This document shows, one piece after another, positions 13,950 to 21,780 of a stretch of DNA of 32,659 nucleotides. A program made the position numbers and the translations under genes. The stretch lies in the NCBI GenBank assembly GCA_025361645.1, contig JANYKI010000064.1, positions 1-32,659 on the forward strand, in the 5' to 3' direction. The DNA comes from Methanothrix sp. Lineage in GTDB: Archaea; Halobacteriota; Methanosarcinia; Methanotrichales; Methanotrichaceae. Below the pieces are notes generated by a model, which saw only the letters and a list, made by a program, of their open reading frames with translations, was not told the DNA's origin and searched no databases. Position 1 is the first letter of the stretch. Each line of letters begins with the position of its first letter.

Positions 13950-15782
13950 TTGAAGTGTAAGTTGATTAATCACATGAAGAATTTCTCTCATCTATGGGCG
14001 GGCGTATTGATAGTTGCCATAATCGCAATAGCAATCACATTCACCGGCCCATCACTCGTGCAAAATACAAGGATCGGTCTGGAGTTCAAAGGTGGATACG
14101 AAATACTTTACAAGGTAGAGTCACTAAATTCAAAGGTATTAGACAAGTCACTTCTACTACAGGAAGCTCAAGCACTTGAATCCCAGGCCAACACATTAGG
14201 AATCAGCGAGCCAGAAGTTCGTATCGAGGGCACAGACCAGATACGTGTATTGCTCGCAGGTATAACTAACGGCGATGAAATACGAAGTGTGCTCAACAAA
14301 TCAAACAACATTCCCGTAAAAATAACCGAGCAATACTCGCAAACAGTCGGGGGCGTTCTGGGCGCGAGCGATCTTCATGATACGGTATTCGCAGGAATTG
14401 TCGCATTAAGCATCACTTTTGTTCTCCTCATTCTTCTCTACAGAATAAAAGGATTCATCGCGATATTCACGCTTATCGTCTACCTGTGGTTGTTATTACT
14501 CGCATTCAATCTACTTCATGCGACTCTGTCTTTGGCTGCAATTGTCGCGTTTGTTTTGGGAGTAGGAGTAGCAGCAGGATCAAACATAATCTTCTTCGAG
14601 AGAATAAAAGAAGAATTCAGAGCAGACTCATTACCAACCCAAGCCCTAAAAGACAGCTATGCTTCTTCACTGCGCACAATATTTGATTCTAACGTCACCA
14701 TCATAATCGGAACAATTGTCCTCTTCGCCATGGGAATTGGTCCCATCAGAGGTTTTGCTCTGACCATGACATTAAGCATACTTGTCAGTTTCATTAGCAA
14801 CGTCTTCCTGGCACGGCTTTTAATGAACCTCTTCTTCCTTCACAAATACAATACAATTGAAATTGAGGATAAGAGAATAATCAAAAGCCCCGATCTGCCA
14901 ATGGGACTGGACATCCAGAAAAACCGGAACATATTCCTGCTCGCCGCCTCGCTAGTATTGATTGTTGGCATTGGGAGCATCGCATTCTCACCATTCAACT
15001 ACGATATTGATTTCAAAGCAGGAACCGCCCTCGACGTGACACTCCCAACTTCAATCGACCAGGAGCATGCTACATCCGTCATGGAAGACGCCGGAATTCC
15101 TCCCGCAACCGTGGCAGTCGGAGGTAAGAATTCAAACCAAATTGCGGCTCGTTTCGACGATGTATTGACTCATGAACAAGTTGCAACGGTGGTCGATGCT
15201 TTCAAGAATGAATACGGTGGAGGCGTAGCATATGTAGAGAACACCTCCGATCCAAGCGTTGCACAACAACTCGCAATCAAAGCGATAATCGCGATACTAC
15301 TCTCATTAGGAGCAATGTTCATCTTCATTGCACTCAGATTCAATTGGAGGATGGCCACCGCCGCAACCATAGGAATCATTTTTGTGGGGCTATTCGTTCT
15401 TTGTGTCTTCTCCGTCTTCAAACTAGAAATCGACGTCACCTTCATCGCGGCAATGCTTACCATCATAGGATATGCCGCCAATGAAGTTGTAGTCGTATTC
15501 GATCGCATACGGGAAAACACAATACTGGCCAACGGGGAGAACCCGGCAGACACCATGAACCAAAGCATAAAGCAAGTGTTCACTCGTTCCATCTACACAG
15601 TGAGCATTGTCGTAATCGGTTCTGCATGTCTATACTTTTTCGGGGCAGAACCACTCCAGATGTTCTCATTAGCAATATTTGTGGGTTTGCTCACAGGAAC
15701 ATTTGTATCTATTTGTGTAGCTCCTGCAATATGGTCATACCTAAGTTCCATCAAACAAGGCCCAAGTACGTATAAGGCGTAA
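13950..15782 (+). CDS. Fused SecD-SecF-like protein with altered proton-path residues
   Basis: The 610-residue protein has 12 predicted TM helices: a SecD half (1 to about 300) with LEFKGG near residue 47 and a SecF half (about 325-600) with IDFKAGTALDV. SecDF helps pull exported proteins out of SecYEG using the ion gradient. Bacterial fusions have this order; most archaea have separate secF and secD genes. Three conserved spots differ. The SecD TM4 motif normally ending VDAN reads AAGSN, so the Asp is G210. The SecF LHD pair is F478-V479. The SecF IND motif is ANE, with E512. R546, matching the conserved TM11 Arg, is kept. The first outer domain is only about 100 residues. The TTG start at 13950 is supported by GGAGGTG five bases upstream. 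RND-like relatives outside Sec are possible. Confidence 0.8.
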   Translation: MKCKLINHMKNFSHLWAGVLIVAIIAIAITFTGPSLVQNTRIGLEFKGGYEILYKVESLNSKVLDKSLLLQEAQALESQANTLGISEPEVRIEGTDQIRVLLAGITNGDEIRSVLNKSNNIPVKITEQYSQTVGGVLGASDLHDTVFAGIVALSITFVLLILLYRIKGFIAIFTLIVYLWLLLLAFNLLHATLSLAAIVAFVLGVGVAAGSNIIFFERIKEEFRADSLPTQALKDSYASSLRTIFDSNVTIIIGTIVLFAMGIGPIRGFALTMTLSILVSFISNVFLARLLMNLFFLHKYNTIEIEDKRIIKSPDLPMGLDIQKNRNIFLLAASLVLIVGIGSIAFSPFNYDIDFKAGTALDVTLPTSIDQEHATSVMEDAGIPPATVAVGGKNSNQIAARFDDVLTHEQVATVVDAFKNEYGGGVAYVENTSDPSVAQQLAIKAIIAILLSLGAMFIFIALRFNWRMATAATIGIIFVGLFVLCVFSVFKLEIDVTFIAAMLTIIGYAANEVVVVFDRIRENTILANGENPADTMNQSIKQVFTRSIYTVSIVVIGSACLYFFGAEPLQMFSLAIFVGLLTGTFVSICVAPAIWSYLSSIKQGPSTYKA

Positions 15783-15794
15783 AATAGGCCCTTA

Positions 15795-15804
15795 TTTTTT
15801 TTTT
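15795..15804 (+). terminator. T-tract terminator after the SecDF-like gene
   Basis: Ten consecutive T residues lie 12 bases after the stop codon. A second shorter T run follows at about 15821-15826. This fits archaeal oligo-T termination and separates the gene from the converging kae1. Confidence 0.65.
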
Positions 15805-15854
15805 AACAGGAACGCGGAACCTTTTTTAAAGTGTTACGATTTGATTCTGGTCGG

Positions 15855-16829
15855 CTAGGCCCACGTCACCGTCACATCGTCCGTCCTATAGCCCGGCCGC
15901 ACTTTCGACTCCGCGAGCGGCGTTGTCGCCCCGCTCTTGAGCATGATCAGCCCGGTGTAGGCAATCATGCTGCCGTTGTCACCCATGAACTGGCGCGGCG
16001 GCAAGAAGAACCTCGCCCCTCTCTCCTCGCACATGATGTTGAGCATCTCGCCCAGGCGCTTGTTGGCTCCTACGCCCCCCACCAGCATGGCTTCCCTCTT
16101 CTCGGCATGGGCCATGGCCCGCTCCGTGACCTCCACCAGCATGGCGAAGGCCGTCTCTTGCAGGCTGTAGCAGACATCATTCAGATCGTACTTCTTGGCC
16201 GCCTCTGTGGCCGCCGTGGACAGGCCGGAGAAGGAGAGGTCCATGCCTTTTACAGTGTAGGGCAGGGGGATGTACTGCTTCGATTCGCGGGCCAGCTCCT
16301 CCACCTTGGGCCCGCCCGGATGGGCAAGTCCCACGGAGCGGGCGAACTTGTCGATGGCATTTCCCACGCTGATGTCCAGGGTCTCGCCGAAAATTCGATA
16401 GTGGCCCTGGCGCAGCGCCAAAACTTGCGAGTTGGCCCCGCTCACGTAAATGACCGCAGGGTCATGCGCCCCAGATTGCCATTTGCCCACTTCAATGTGC
16501 GCCACGCAGTGATTGACGCCCACCAGTGGTACGGCAAAGCGCAGGGAGAGCGTGCGCGCCGCGGTAGCCACGGTGCGCAGGCACGGCCCCAGTCCCGGAC
16601 CCTGGGAGAAGGCGACGGCATCGATTTTTAAGCCCTGCTGGCGAGAGTGGGCCAGCACCTCTCCCACTACCTTGGCCATATATTCCGCATGATGCTGCGC
16701 CGCCTCGCGAGGGTGGATGCCGCCTTTGGCCGGGGTGTAGGTGGCGCTCTTCTCGTAGATCACACCCTGCTCGTCCACCAGGGCGGCGCTAAGGTTCCAG
16801 GCCGTTCCTTCCAGGCCGAATATTATCAT
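15855..16829 (-). CDS. kae1: tRNA N6-adenosine threonylcarbamoyltransferase Kae1
   Basis: The 324-residue protein is the catalytic subunit of the KEOPS complex, which transfers threonylcarbamoyl to A37 of ANN-decoding tRNAs (t6A). It shows the ASKHA nucleotide-binding fold: start MIIFGLEGTAWN, IHPREAAQHHAE, the metal-binding pair H107 and H111 in GVNHCVAHIEVG, YVSGANSQVLA, HPGGPKVEELA and FMGDNGSMIAYTG. It ends after YRTDDVTVTW without the Bud32 kinase domain that several euryarchaea, including Methanosarcina relatives, fuse to its C-terminus, so the kinase must be encoded elsewhere. The start is 27 bases after the purD stop, with AGGAG 11 bases before the ATG, indicating one purD-kae1 transcript. 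Confidence 0.93.
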   Translation of the reverse strand: MIIFGLEGTAWNLSAALVDEQGVIYEKSATYTPAKGGIHPREAAQHHAEYMAKVVGEVLAHSRQQGLKIDAVAFSQGPGLGPCLRTVATAARTLSLRFAVPLVGVNHCVAHIEVGKWQSGAHDPAVIYVSGANSQVLALRQGHYRIFGETLDISVGNAIDKFARSVGLAHPGGPKVEELARESKQYIPLPYTVKGMDLSFSGLSTAATEAAKKYDLNDVCYSLQETAFAMLVEVTERAMAHAEKREAMLVGGVGANKRLGEMLNIMCEERGARFFLPPRQFMGDNGSMIAYTGLIMLKSGATTPLAESKVRPGYRTDDVTVTWA

Positions 16830-16856
16830 AGTAGCTGTAGCTCCTGTTTTTTCCTT

Positions 16857-18278
16857 TCAGTTATATCCCAGGCCGATGTCCTTTCGGTAGCGTATTCCAT
16901 TGAAACGGATGCGCTTGATGTTATCATAGGCCTTGATCCTGGCCTCGGCCAGGCTTTTGCCGCGCGCGACCAGGGTCAACACCCGGCCGCCCGTGGTAAA
17001 CAGCCTTCTCTTGCCCGTGGCATCCTGGCCAAAGGCCGTGCCGTTGTGGTAGACCAGAACCGCAGGGTCCACCTTCTCCAGGCCGGTGAGGGGCATGTTG
17101 GTGTAATGCTCTCCCGGATAGCCGGGCCGCTCCTCGCCTCCGCCGGAGGAGTGGGGCTTGATAGCCCTTCCAGAGGTGGCGCATATCCCCAGGCAATAGT
17201 CACGCGACCACTGCAGCGGCACCGAGGCGAGCTTTCTGTCCAGCAAGGCCTCAGAAAGCAGGAAGAAGTCTGTTTCCAGGCGGGGCAGAATGACCTGCGT
17301 CTCCGGATCACCCAGGCGCACATTGATCTCCAGCACGAAGGGCTCCCTTTCTTCCGAGATCATCAGTCCGAAGTAGATCACGCCCACATATTCGTGCCCT
17401 GTGGCCTCATGAAAGCCATGCACCGTGGGCAGGGCAATTTTATTCATTATCTTCTCAGTCAGCTCCTCGTCCAGCCAGGGGTGGGGCGAGAATCCGCCCA
17501 TGCCGCCTGTGTTGGGATTGTTCTCTAAATTGGGGTTATTGGAGAGCTTATTGAAGAGCCGGACGGCAACAGCCTCGTCTGCGGAAAAAGCCTGCTTGTA
17601 GTCTAAAGCCGACTCCAACGGCTGAACCGTCCTGCCGTCACTAAGGGCAAAGAACATCAGCTCGCGTCCTTCCAGCTGCTTTTCGATCTCGATTCTCTCT
17701 CCCGCCTTACCAAAGAGCTTGGGGCTGACCATGATGCGCTCGATTGTTGACCGGGCCTCCTCTTCTGTGGAGCAAACCACGGAGCCCTTTCCTGCGGCCA
17801 GACCGTCCGCCTTGATCACCAGGCCGTGGCCGGGATATTCCGAGCAGAACTGGTGGACGTACTCTCTGGCAGCAGCCGGGTCATCGAAATTTTTGCAGGG
17901 CGGCACAGGAACATGCAGGCTCTTAAGAAGATCTTTGGTCGTGCACTTGCTGTTCTCCAGGATGGCTGCCTCTTTCTTGGGGCCCAGGATTCTCTGGCCT
18001 TCTTCCTGGAATATATTGACAATACCATCGGACAGGTAGCCTTCCGGCCCGACAAAGGTCATGTCTATCCTTTCCTGTTTTGCAAAAGCGAGCAGTTCAA
18101 GAATGGTTTTGGGAGGCTTGCCTTGCACCGTTGCCAGGCGGCACTTCTCGATCATCTCGCTGCCTGCATTGCCGGGAGCCACGAATACCGTCTCCACGCT
18201 GCCGCTTCGGGCAAAGGCATGGGCTATGGCATTTCCTCTGCCTCCCGCGTCCACCACGAAAACTCTTTTGCCTGACAT
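16857..18278 (-). CDS. purD: Phosphoribosylamine-glycine ligase
   Basis: The 473-residue ATP-grasp enzyme joins phosphoribosylamine and glycine to give GAR in purine synthesis. Visible features are the N-terminal VFVVDAGGRGNAIAHAFARS (family GxGGREHA, here with Asn-Ala in place of Glu-His-Ala), FVGPEGYLSDGIV, the ATP-grasp strand HGLVIKADGLAAGKGSVV, NPNTGGMGGFSP, and the metal-binding EINVRLGDPETQV. The protein is somewhat longer than bacterial PurD (about 430), because of inserts in the central and C-terminal regions. ATG 18278 is chosen over the TTG just before it. It is the first gene of a unit with kae1 and is divergent from glnA, sharing a region of about 150 bases with it. Confidence 0.93.
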   Translation of the reverse strand: MSGKRVFVVDAGGRGNAIAHAFARSGSVETVFVAPGNAGSEMIEKCRLATVQGKPPKTILELLAFAKQERIDMTFVGPEGYLSDGIVNIFQEEGQRILGPKKEAAILENSKCTTKDLLKSLHVPVPPCKNFDDPAAAREYVHQFCSEYPGHGLVIKADGLAAGKGSVVCSTEEEARSTIERIMVSPKLFGKAGERIEIEKQLEGRELMFFALSDGRTVQPLESALDYKQAFSADEAVAVRLFNKLSNNPNLENNPNTGGMGGFSPHPWLDEELTEKIMNKIALPTVHGFHEATGHEYVGVIYFGLMISEEREPFVLEINVRLGDPETQVILPRLETDFFLLSEALLDRKLASVPLQWSRDYCLGICATSGRAIKPHSSGGGEERPGYPGEHYTNMPLTGLEKVDPAVLVYHNGTAFGQDATGKRRLFTTGGRVLTLVARGKSLAEARIKAYDNIKRIRFNGIRYRKDIGLGYN

Positions 18279-18381
18279 CAAATCCCTTATGAATAGTATA
18301 ACCTAGATAAGCGTGATTGCTGTACATGAATTGCTGCATTGAATGGGTAAGGAAACCGGAATAGCCTTTCCCATGGATAGT

Positions 18382-18390
18382 TATTTAAAA
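18382..18390 (+). promoter_or_regulatory. TATA box, probably for glnA
   Basis: The element tatttaaaa lies in the purD-glnA divergent region. It would start transcription near 18412, giving a leader of roughly 95 bases before ATG 18510. Confidence 0.4.
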
Positions 18391-18509
18391 CACCAGGTTG
18401 AGCCAAATTCGTAAATGTAATCACGCCCCGGCATATGGGCAATAGATTTCACTCTCGCGGATTTCTGTTTATGAATGATCCGCAAAACGGCGCAGGAGAT
18501 GATAATACA

Positions 18510-19835
18510 ATGTACTCTCAGGAGCAGGTGCTTAAAATCGTTCAGGAGAAGAACGTAGAGTTCCTCCGGCTACAGTTCACGGATATATCGGGAATTGTGA
18601 AGAACGTGGCCATTCCCGCCACCCAGATAGGAAAAGCCTTGAAGAGCGGCATATCTTTTGACGGCTCTTCCATTGAGGGGTTTGCCAGAATCCAGGAGTC
18701 GGATATGGTCCTGCAACCAGACCTTTCCACTTTCAGCCTCCTGCCCTGGCGCTCCAAGGACGGCTCTAATGAGGCCCGGCTGATCTGCGATGTGCATCTG
18801 CCCAACGGAAAGCCCTTCGAAGGCGATCCCCGCCGTGTCCTGCGCCTGCAGCTTGAAAAGGCCCAGGAGATGGGCTTTAAGATGAATGTCGGCCCGGAGC
18901 TGGAGTTCTTCCTCTTCGAAAAGCAAAATGGCGGCAGTGCTACCATCCCGCACGACTCTGGGGGCTACTTTGACCTCGGTCCCGTGGACTTGGCCGAGGA
19001 TGTGCGCCGCGAGATCGTCCGGGCGCTCACCGAGATGGGCTTTACCATTGAAGCCTCTCATCACGAGGTTGCCAAGGGTCAGCATGAGATAGACTTTGTT
19101 TATGACGATGCTCTGAAGAATGCCGACAAGGTAGTGACCTTCAAGTATGTCACCAAGACCATCGCCATGAAAGAGGGCCTGCGCGCCACTTTCATGCCCA
19201 AGCCCATTTACGGTGCATCCGGCACGGGAATGCATGCCAATATCTCGCTATTTAGGGGCGGAGAGAATGCGTTCTTCGATTCCGAAACTGCCACGGGCAT
19301 CAGCGATCTGGCCCGGTTCTTCGTAGGTGGCTTGATTGAGCACGCCTGTGCCATAACCGCTATTGCCAATCCTCTTATCAACTCTTATAAGCGATTGGTC
19401 TCGGGTTTTGAAGCTCCAGTCTACATCACCTGGTCTGGGCCGAATCGCTCCTCCCTCATTCGTATTCCTGCCGGTCGGGGTCTATCCACGCGCGTGGAGT
19501 TCCGTTCACCCGATCCGACCTGCAATCCCTACCTGACCTTTGCCGTAATCCTGGCAGCAGGCATGGACGGGATCAAGAGGGGCATCGATCCAGGAGAGCC
19601 GGTTGATCTGAATGTCTATCATCTCAACCCCGCCGAGCGCAAAGCGTTGGGCATCAAGACCCTGCCCGCCAATCTCAAGGAGGCATTGGATTATCTGGAA
19701 GCGGACAGTGTCGTACGCGAGGCTTTGGGCGAGCATGTTTTTGAGAATATCATGCGCCTGGGTCTTTTGGAGTGGGAGGCTTACAACACCTACGTCCATC
19801 CCTGGGAGATTGAAAGGTATATCAATGCGTTTTGA
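18510..19835 (+). CDS. glnA: Glutamine synthetase, type I
   Basis: The 441-residue enzyme makes glutamine from glutamate, ammonia and ATP and is the main route of ammonia assimilation. It shows the N-terminal beta-grasp (VEFLRLQFTDISGIVKNVAIP), DGSSIEGFARIQESDM, the catalytic-domain NVGPELEFFLF, GQHEIDFVYDDAL, GTGMHANISLF, NPLINSYKRL, GPNRSSLIRIPA and the glutamate-binding EFRSPDPTCNPYLTFA. The size and motifs fit the GSI-alpha group without an adenylylation insert. ATG 18510 is chosen because AGGAGAT at 18494-18500 precedes it at a proper distance and the N-terminus then matches the family. An in-frame ATG at 18471 would add 13 residues. A short T run (19862-19866) follows the stop codon. 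Confidence 0.95.
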   Translation: MYSQEQVLKIVQEKNVEFLRLQFTDISGIVKNVAIPATQIGKALKSGISFDGSSIEGFARIQESDMVLQPDLSTFSLLPWRSKDGSNEARLICDVHLPNGKPFEGDPRRVLRLQLEKAQEMGFKMNVGPELEFFLFEKQNGGSATIPHDSGGYFDLGPVDLAEDVRREIVRALTEMGFTIEASHHEVAKGQHEIDFVYDDALKNADKVVTFKYVTKTIAMKEGLRATFMPKPIYGASGTGMHANISLFRGGENAFFDSETATGISDLARFFVGGLIEHACAITAIANPLINSYKRLVSGFEAPVYITWSGPNRSSLIRIPAGRGLSTRVEFRSPDPTCNPYLTFAVILAAGMDGIKRGIDPGEPVDLNVYHLNPAERKALGIKTLPANLKEALDYLEADSVVREALGEHVFENIMRLGLLEWEAYNTYVHPWEIERYINAF

Positions 19836-19962
19836 GGGGCATTTGCTGCTCCTATCATCTCTTTTTTCCGGTACTTTTCGAATTTACTTCTTTGGCAAAT
19901 TTGCTTATCTCTTATTATTAAATGCATGCGCCGGGGCTCTCAGGCAAATGGTCACCCGAAAG

Positions 19963-19972
19963 TTTATATATA
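19963..19972 (+). promoter_or_regulatory. TATA box for the tRNA-Lys/tRNA-Trp cluster
   Basis: The preceding bases ccgaaag resemble a BRE, and tttatatata follows. The first base of tRNA-Lys is about 27 bases after the centre of the box. With tRNA-Trp only 13 bases after tRNA-Lys, one promoter probably serves both. Confidence 0.6.
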
Positions 19973-19993
19973 GCATCAACCTTGGAGGAGTCC

Positions 19994-20067
19994 GGGCCGG
20001 TAGCTTAGTCAGGCAGAGCGAAAGGCTCTTAACCTTTAGGTCGGGGGTTCAAATCCCTCTCGGCCCG
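19994..20067 (+). tRNA. tRNA-Lys (CTT)
   Basis: A full cloverleaf folds by eye. The acceptor stem is GGGCCGG with TCGGCCC (one G-U), the D arm GCT/AGC, the anticodon stem AAAGG/CCTTT with loop CTCTTAA, and the T arm GGGGG/CCCTC around TTCAAAT. The discriminator is G. The anticodon CTT reads AAG codons. CCA is not encoded. It is intron-free. Confidence 0.93.
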
Positions 20068-20080
20068 CTTTAAAACAACA

Positions 20081-20288
20081 GGGGCTGTGGCCTAGCCAGG
20101 TAGGGCGATGGGCTCCAGCGGTATAATTTAATGATGAGCAACGGGTCTACTGAGATCTCTCGACGGGGAGGTCGTTGATGATCCGTTGGAGCACTGAAAT
20201 GAGCTGTTATCAGCCACCGATTTCCGGCTGTATGCACTTCAGTATCGGAGATACCCGTCGATCGTGAGTTCGAATCTCACCAGCCCCA
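20081..20288 (+). tRNA. tRNA-Trp (CCA) with a 134-base intron
   Basis: Exon 1 is 20081-20118 and exon 2 is 20253-20288. The acceptor stem is GGGGCTG/CAGCCCC, the anticodon stem ATGGG/CCCGT and the T arm GTGAG/CTCAC. The anticodon is CCA at 20115-20117. The intron (20119-20252) lies after position 37. A textbook bulge-helix-bulge is visible: CTCC (20113-20116) pairs with GGAG (20247-20250) as the central four-pair helix. The three-base bulges are AGC and ATA; the outer helix is GGG/CCC and the inner helix GGTAT/GTATC with wobbles. The splicing endonuclease would cut in both bulges. The intron contains a box C/D guide RNA (20131-20197), as known for euryarchaeal tRNA-Trp introns. Confidence 0.93.
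20131..20197 (+). ncRNA. Intron-encoded box C/D guide RNA for tRNA-Trp
   Basis: Box C is ATGATGA (20131-20137), D' is CTGA (20150-20153), C' is TTGATGA (20175-20181) and D is CTGA (20194-20197). Both guide segments are exactly 12 bases. The D guide pairs over about 10 bases (20083rd-type positions not needed: 20183-20192) with the pre-tRNA 20112-20121. Its fifth base before box D faces C34 (20115). The D' guide pairs over about six bases with 20253-20258, and its fifth base faces C39 (20254). By the box-plus-five rule it would direct 2'-O-methylation at C34 and C39. Methylation of residues 34 and 39 guided by this intron is established in haloarchaea, where residue 39 is U. The 55 bases after box D form further hairpins (cagcc/ggctg). 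Confidence 0.88.
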
Positions 20289-20369
20289 CCTTTTTATTCT
20301 ATTTTCATTATTTTGCTCTCCACAGCGTTTAAATATTCTCCGGCCCCTAATCTCAGGAAGGGTGCCGAG

Positions 20370-20678
20370 ATGTATAGAGATATTCTCACCACATGCTGGT
20401 CCATCAAAGAGGTCAATAAGAACCTCACCGATAGGAAGTCTACATCCGACTTCTCCATAAAATATCTAAAAAATGCCTGCTCTGTTCTGGCAGAACAGAT
20501 GCGGAAGATTAGCAAATCCATGCCCCAAGAGGTCATCGAGGTTGTCGATAAGAAGGGCGGTAAGAAGAGCTTCACAATGCATGAGGTGGCAGAGATGCTT
20601 TATGATACTCGAAAGATCGTAGAACTGAATCTGATCGATAATATTAGCCTATGGGCAAAAGCTCGATTGGCCGCCTAA
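20370..20678 (+). CDS. Conserved-looking small hypothetical protein
   Basis: The 102-residue soluble protein is of unrecognised family. It is basic and largely helical by eye, with segments MYRDILTTCWSIKEVNKNL, FSIKYLKNACSVLAEQMRKI and SFTMHEVAEMLYDTRKIVEL. There is no signal peptide or membrane helix. ATG 20370 is preceded by AGGAAGGG (20355-20362) and by a TATA-like gtttaaatat near 20328-20337. Those features support a real, independently transcribed gene directly after tRNA-Trp. A T-rich tract ends it. A nucleic-acid-related role would be a guess from charge only. Confidence 0.6.
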   Translation: MYRDILTTCWSIKEVNKNLTDRKSTSDFSIKYLKNACSVLAEQMRKISKSMPQEVIEVVDKKGGKKSFTMHEVAEMLYDTRKIVELNLIDNISLWAKARLAA

Positions 20679-20709
20679 GGTTCAGAAAGAACGGCAAAAC
20701 CAGGACGCA

Positions 20710-20716
20710 TTTTTTT
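20710..20716 (+). terminator. T-tract terminator after the 102-residue protein gene
   Basis: Seven T residues are followed by further T-rich sequence to about 20738, starting 32 bases after the stop codon. The rest of the interval to the endonuclease IV gene shows no convincing gene. Confidence 0.5.
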
Positions 20717-20925
20717 CGTTCTTCTTTTGACTTTTCTTAATTGCTAATATTTTTGCGCGCCTCAGAACTCATAGGGCTCATCATATTGCATCAGAGCATG
20801 CTGTATCATCATAGGCGTCGCTGCTCGGGGCCCTGTGCCCTAATAACTATTATCTCCTATAATCAATTTATCCCTGGCAAGTTGCAGGGCAAGTTTGATC
20901 CGAGAAGCACACTACCGTCTTGAAT

Positions 20926-21780
20926 ATGGTGCGATTGGGCGTGCACGTTTCTGTGGCGGGCGGCGTGGACAGGGCAGTATCTCGTGCTCACGAAAAGGGT
21001 TGCGATGCATTTCAGATCTTCTCTTCCAATCCTCGCAAATGGAGCTCAAAAACCATCCCCTGCGAATCTGCGGAGCGCTTTCTTGCCCTGCAAAGGCAGT
21101 TTGACCATTCTTTGGTGGTGGACCACATGCCCTATCTGCCCAACCTTGCCTCAGCAAACGAAGAGGTTTACGCCAAATCGGTACAGGCTCTCACCAGGGA
21201 GCTGGAGCGCTGCCAGGCTTTAAGCATACCGTATCTTGTAACCCATCTGGGAAGTCACCTGGGCGCGGGACAGGAGCGAGGGCTCGCGAGGATTGTAGCT
21301 GCTTTGCAGACTGTCTTTTCTGAGTCAGATAGCGATACCGTCTTGCTCCTGGAGAACAGCGCCGGCACAAAGAACAGCATGGGAGGCACGTTTTCTGATA
21401 TTGCGGCCGTCTTAGAATCCCTGCCAGCCGAACGCGGGCGGTTGGGCGTGTGCCTGGACACCTGCCATCTTCATGCCGCAGGATATGACCTGCGAACCCC
21501 TCGGGCATTGCAGGCGACGCTGGATCTGTTTCAGGATTGCATCGGGCTGGAGTGGCTTATGCTCCTTCATCTCAACGATTGCAAGGGGGCCATAGGATCG
21601 CATTTGGATCGGCATGAGCATATTGGCCTGGGGCAGATAGGCGAGGAGGGCTTTCGCGCCATACTTTGTCATCCCGCTCTTGCCGACCGGGCCATGATCC
21701 TGGAAACGCCGGTAGATGCGTCCCGGGATGATAGAGGGAACCTTGATGTAGCGAGGCGTCTGGCCTCAGGGATAAAATAG
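20926..21780 (+). CDS. nfo: Endonuclease IV (AP endonuclease)
   Basis: The 284-residue TIM-barrel enzyme cuts DNA 5' of abasic sites in base-excision repair using three zinc ions. Family segments are clear: RLGVHVSVAGGVDRAV, FQIFSSNPRKW, VVDHMPYLPNLASA, TRELERCQAL, VTHLGSHLGAG with a zinc His, LLLENSAGT with a zinc Glu, GVCLDTCHLHAAGYD with zinc Asp and His, LHLNDCKGAIGSHLDRHEHIGLGQIG with zinc Asp/His residues, and ILETPVD with the last zinc Glu. The length is typical. ATG 20926 matches the family start; a TTG six bases earlier is less likely. Its 3' end overlaps the convergent response regulator gene by 15 bases. Confidence 0.95.
   Translation: MVRLGVHVSVAGGVDRAVSRAHEKGCDAFQIFSSNPRKWSSKTIPCESAERFLALQRQFDHSLVVDHMPYLPNLASANEEVYAKSVQALTRELERCQALSIPYLVTHLGSHLGAGQERGLARIVAALQTVFSESDSDTVLLLENSAGTKNSMGGTFSDIAAVLESLPAERGRLGVCLDTCHLHAAGYDLRTPRALQATLDLFQDCIGLEWLMLLHLNDCKGAIGSHLDRHEHIGLGQIGEEGFRAILCHPALADRAMILETPVDASRDDRGNLDVARRLASGIK

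Noticed and set aside
15831-17528. Long plus-strand open frames (266 and 293 codons) opposite kae1 and purD
   Set aside because: They are antisense to two clearly recognised genes. Their products are rich in His, Arg and Gly with no domain pattern, as expected for the reverse strand of GC-rich coding DNA.
18570-19235. 221-codon minus-strand frame inside glnA
   Set aside because: Antisense to glutamine synthetase; no recognisable motif and no promoter.
20740-20925. Short minus-strand peptides with natural-looking composition (KLALQLARDKLIIGDNSY and MMIQHALMQYDEPYEF) between the 102-residue protein gene and nfo
   Set aside because: They could be crumbs of a dead gene, but each is under 25 residues, in different frames, and no family was recognised.
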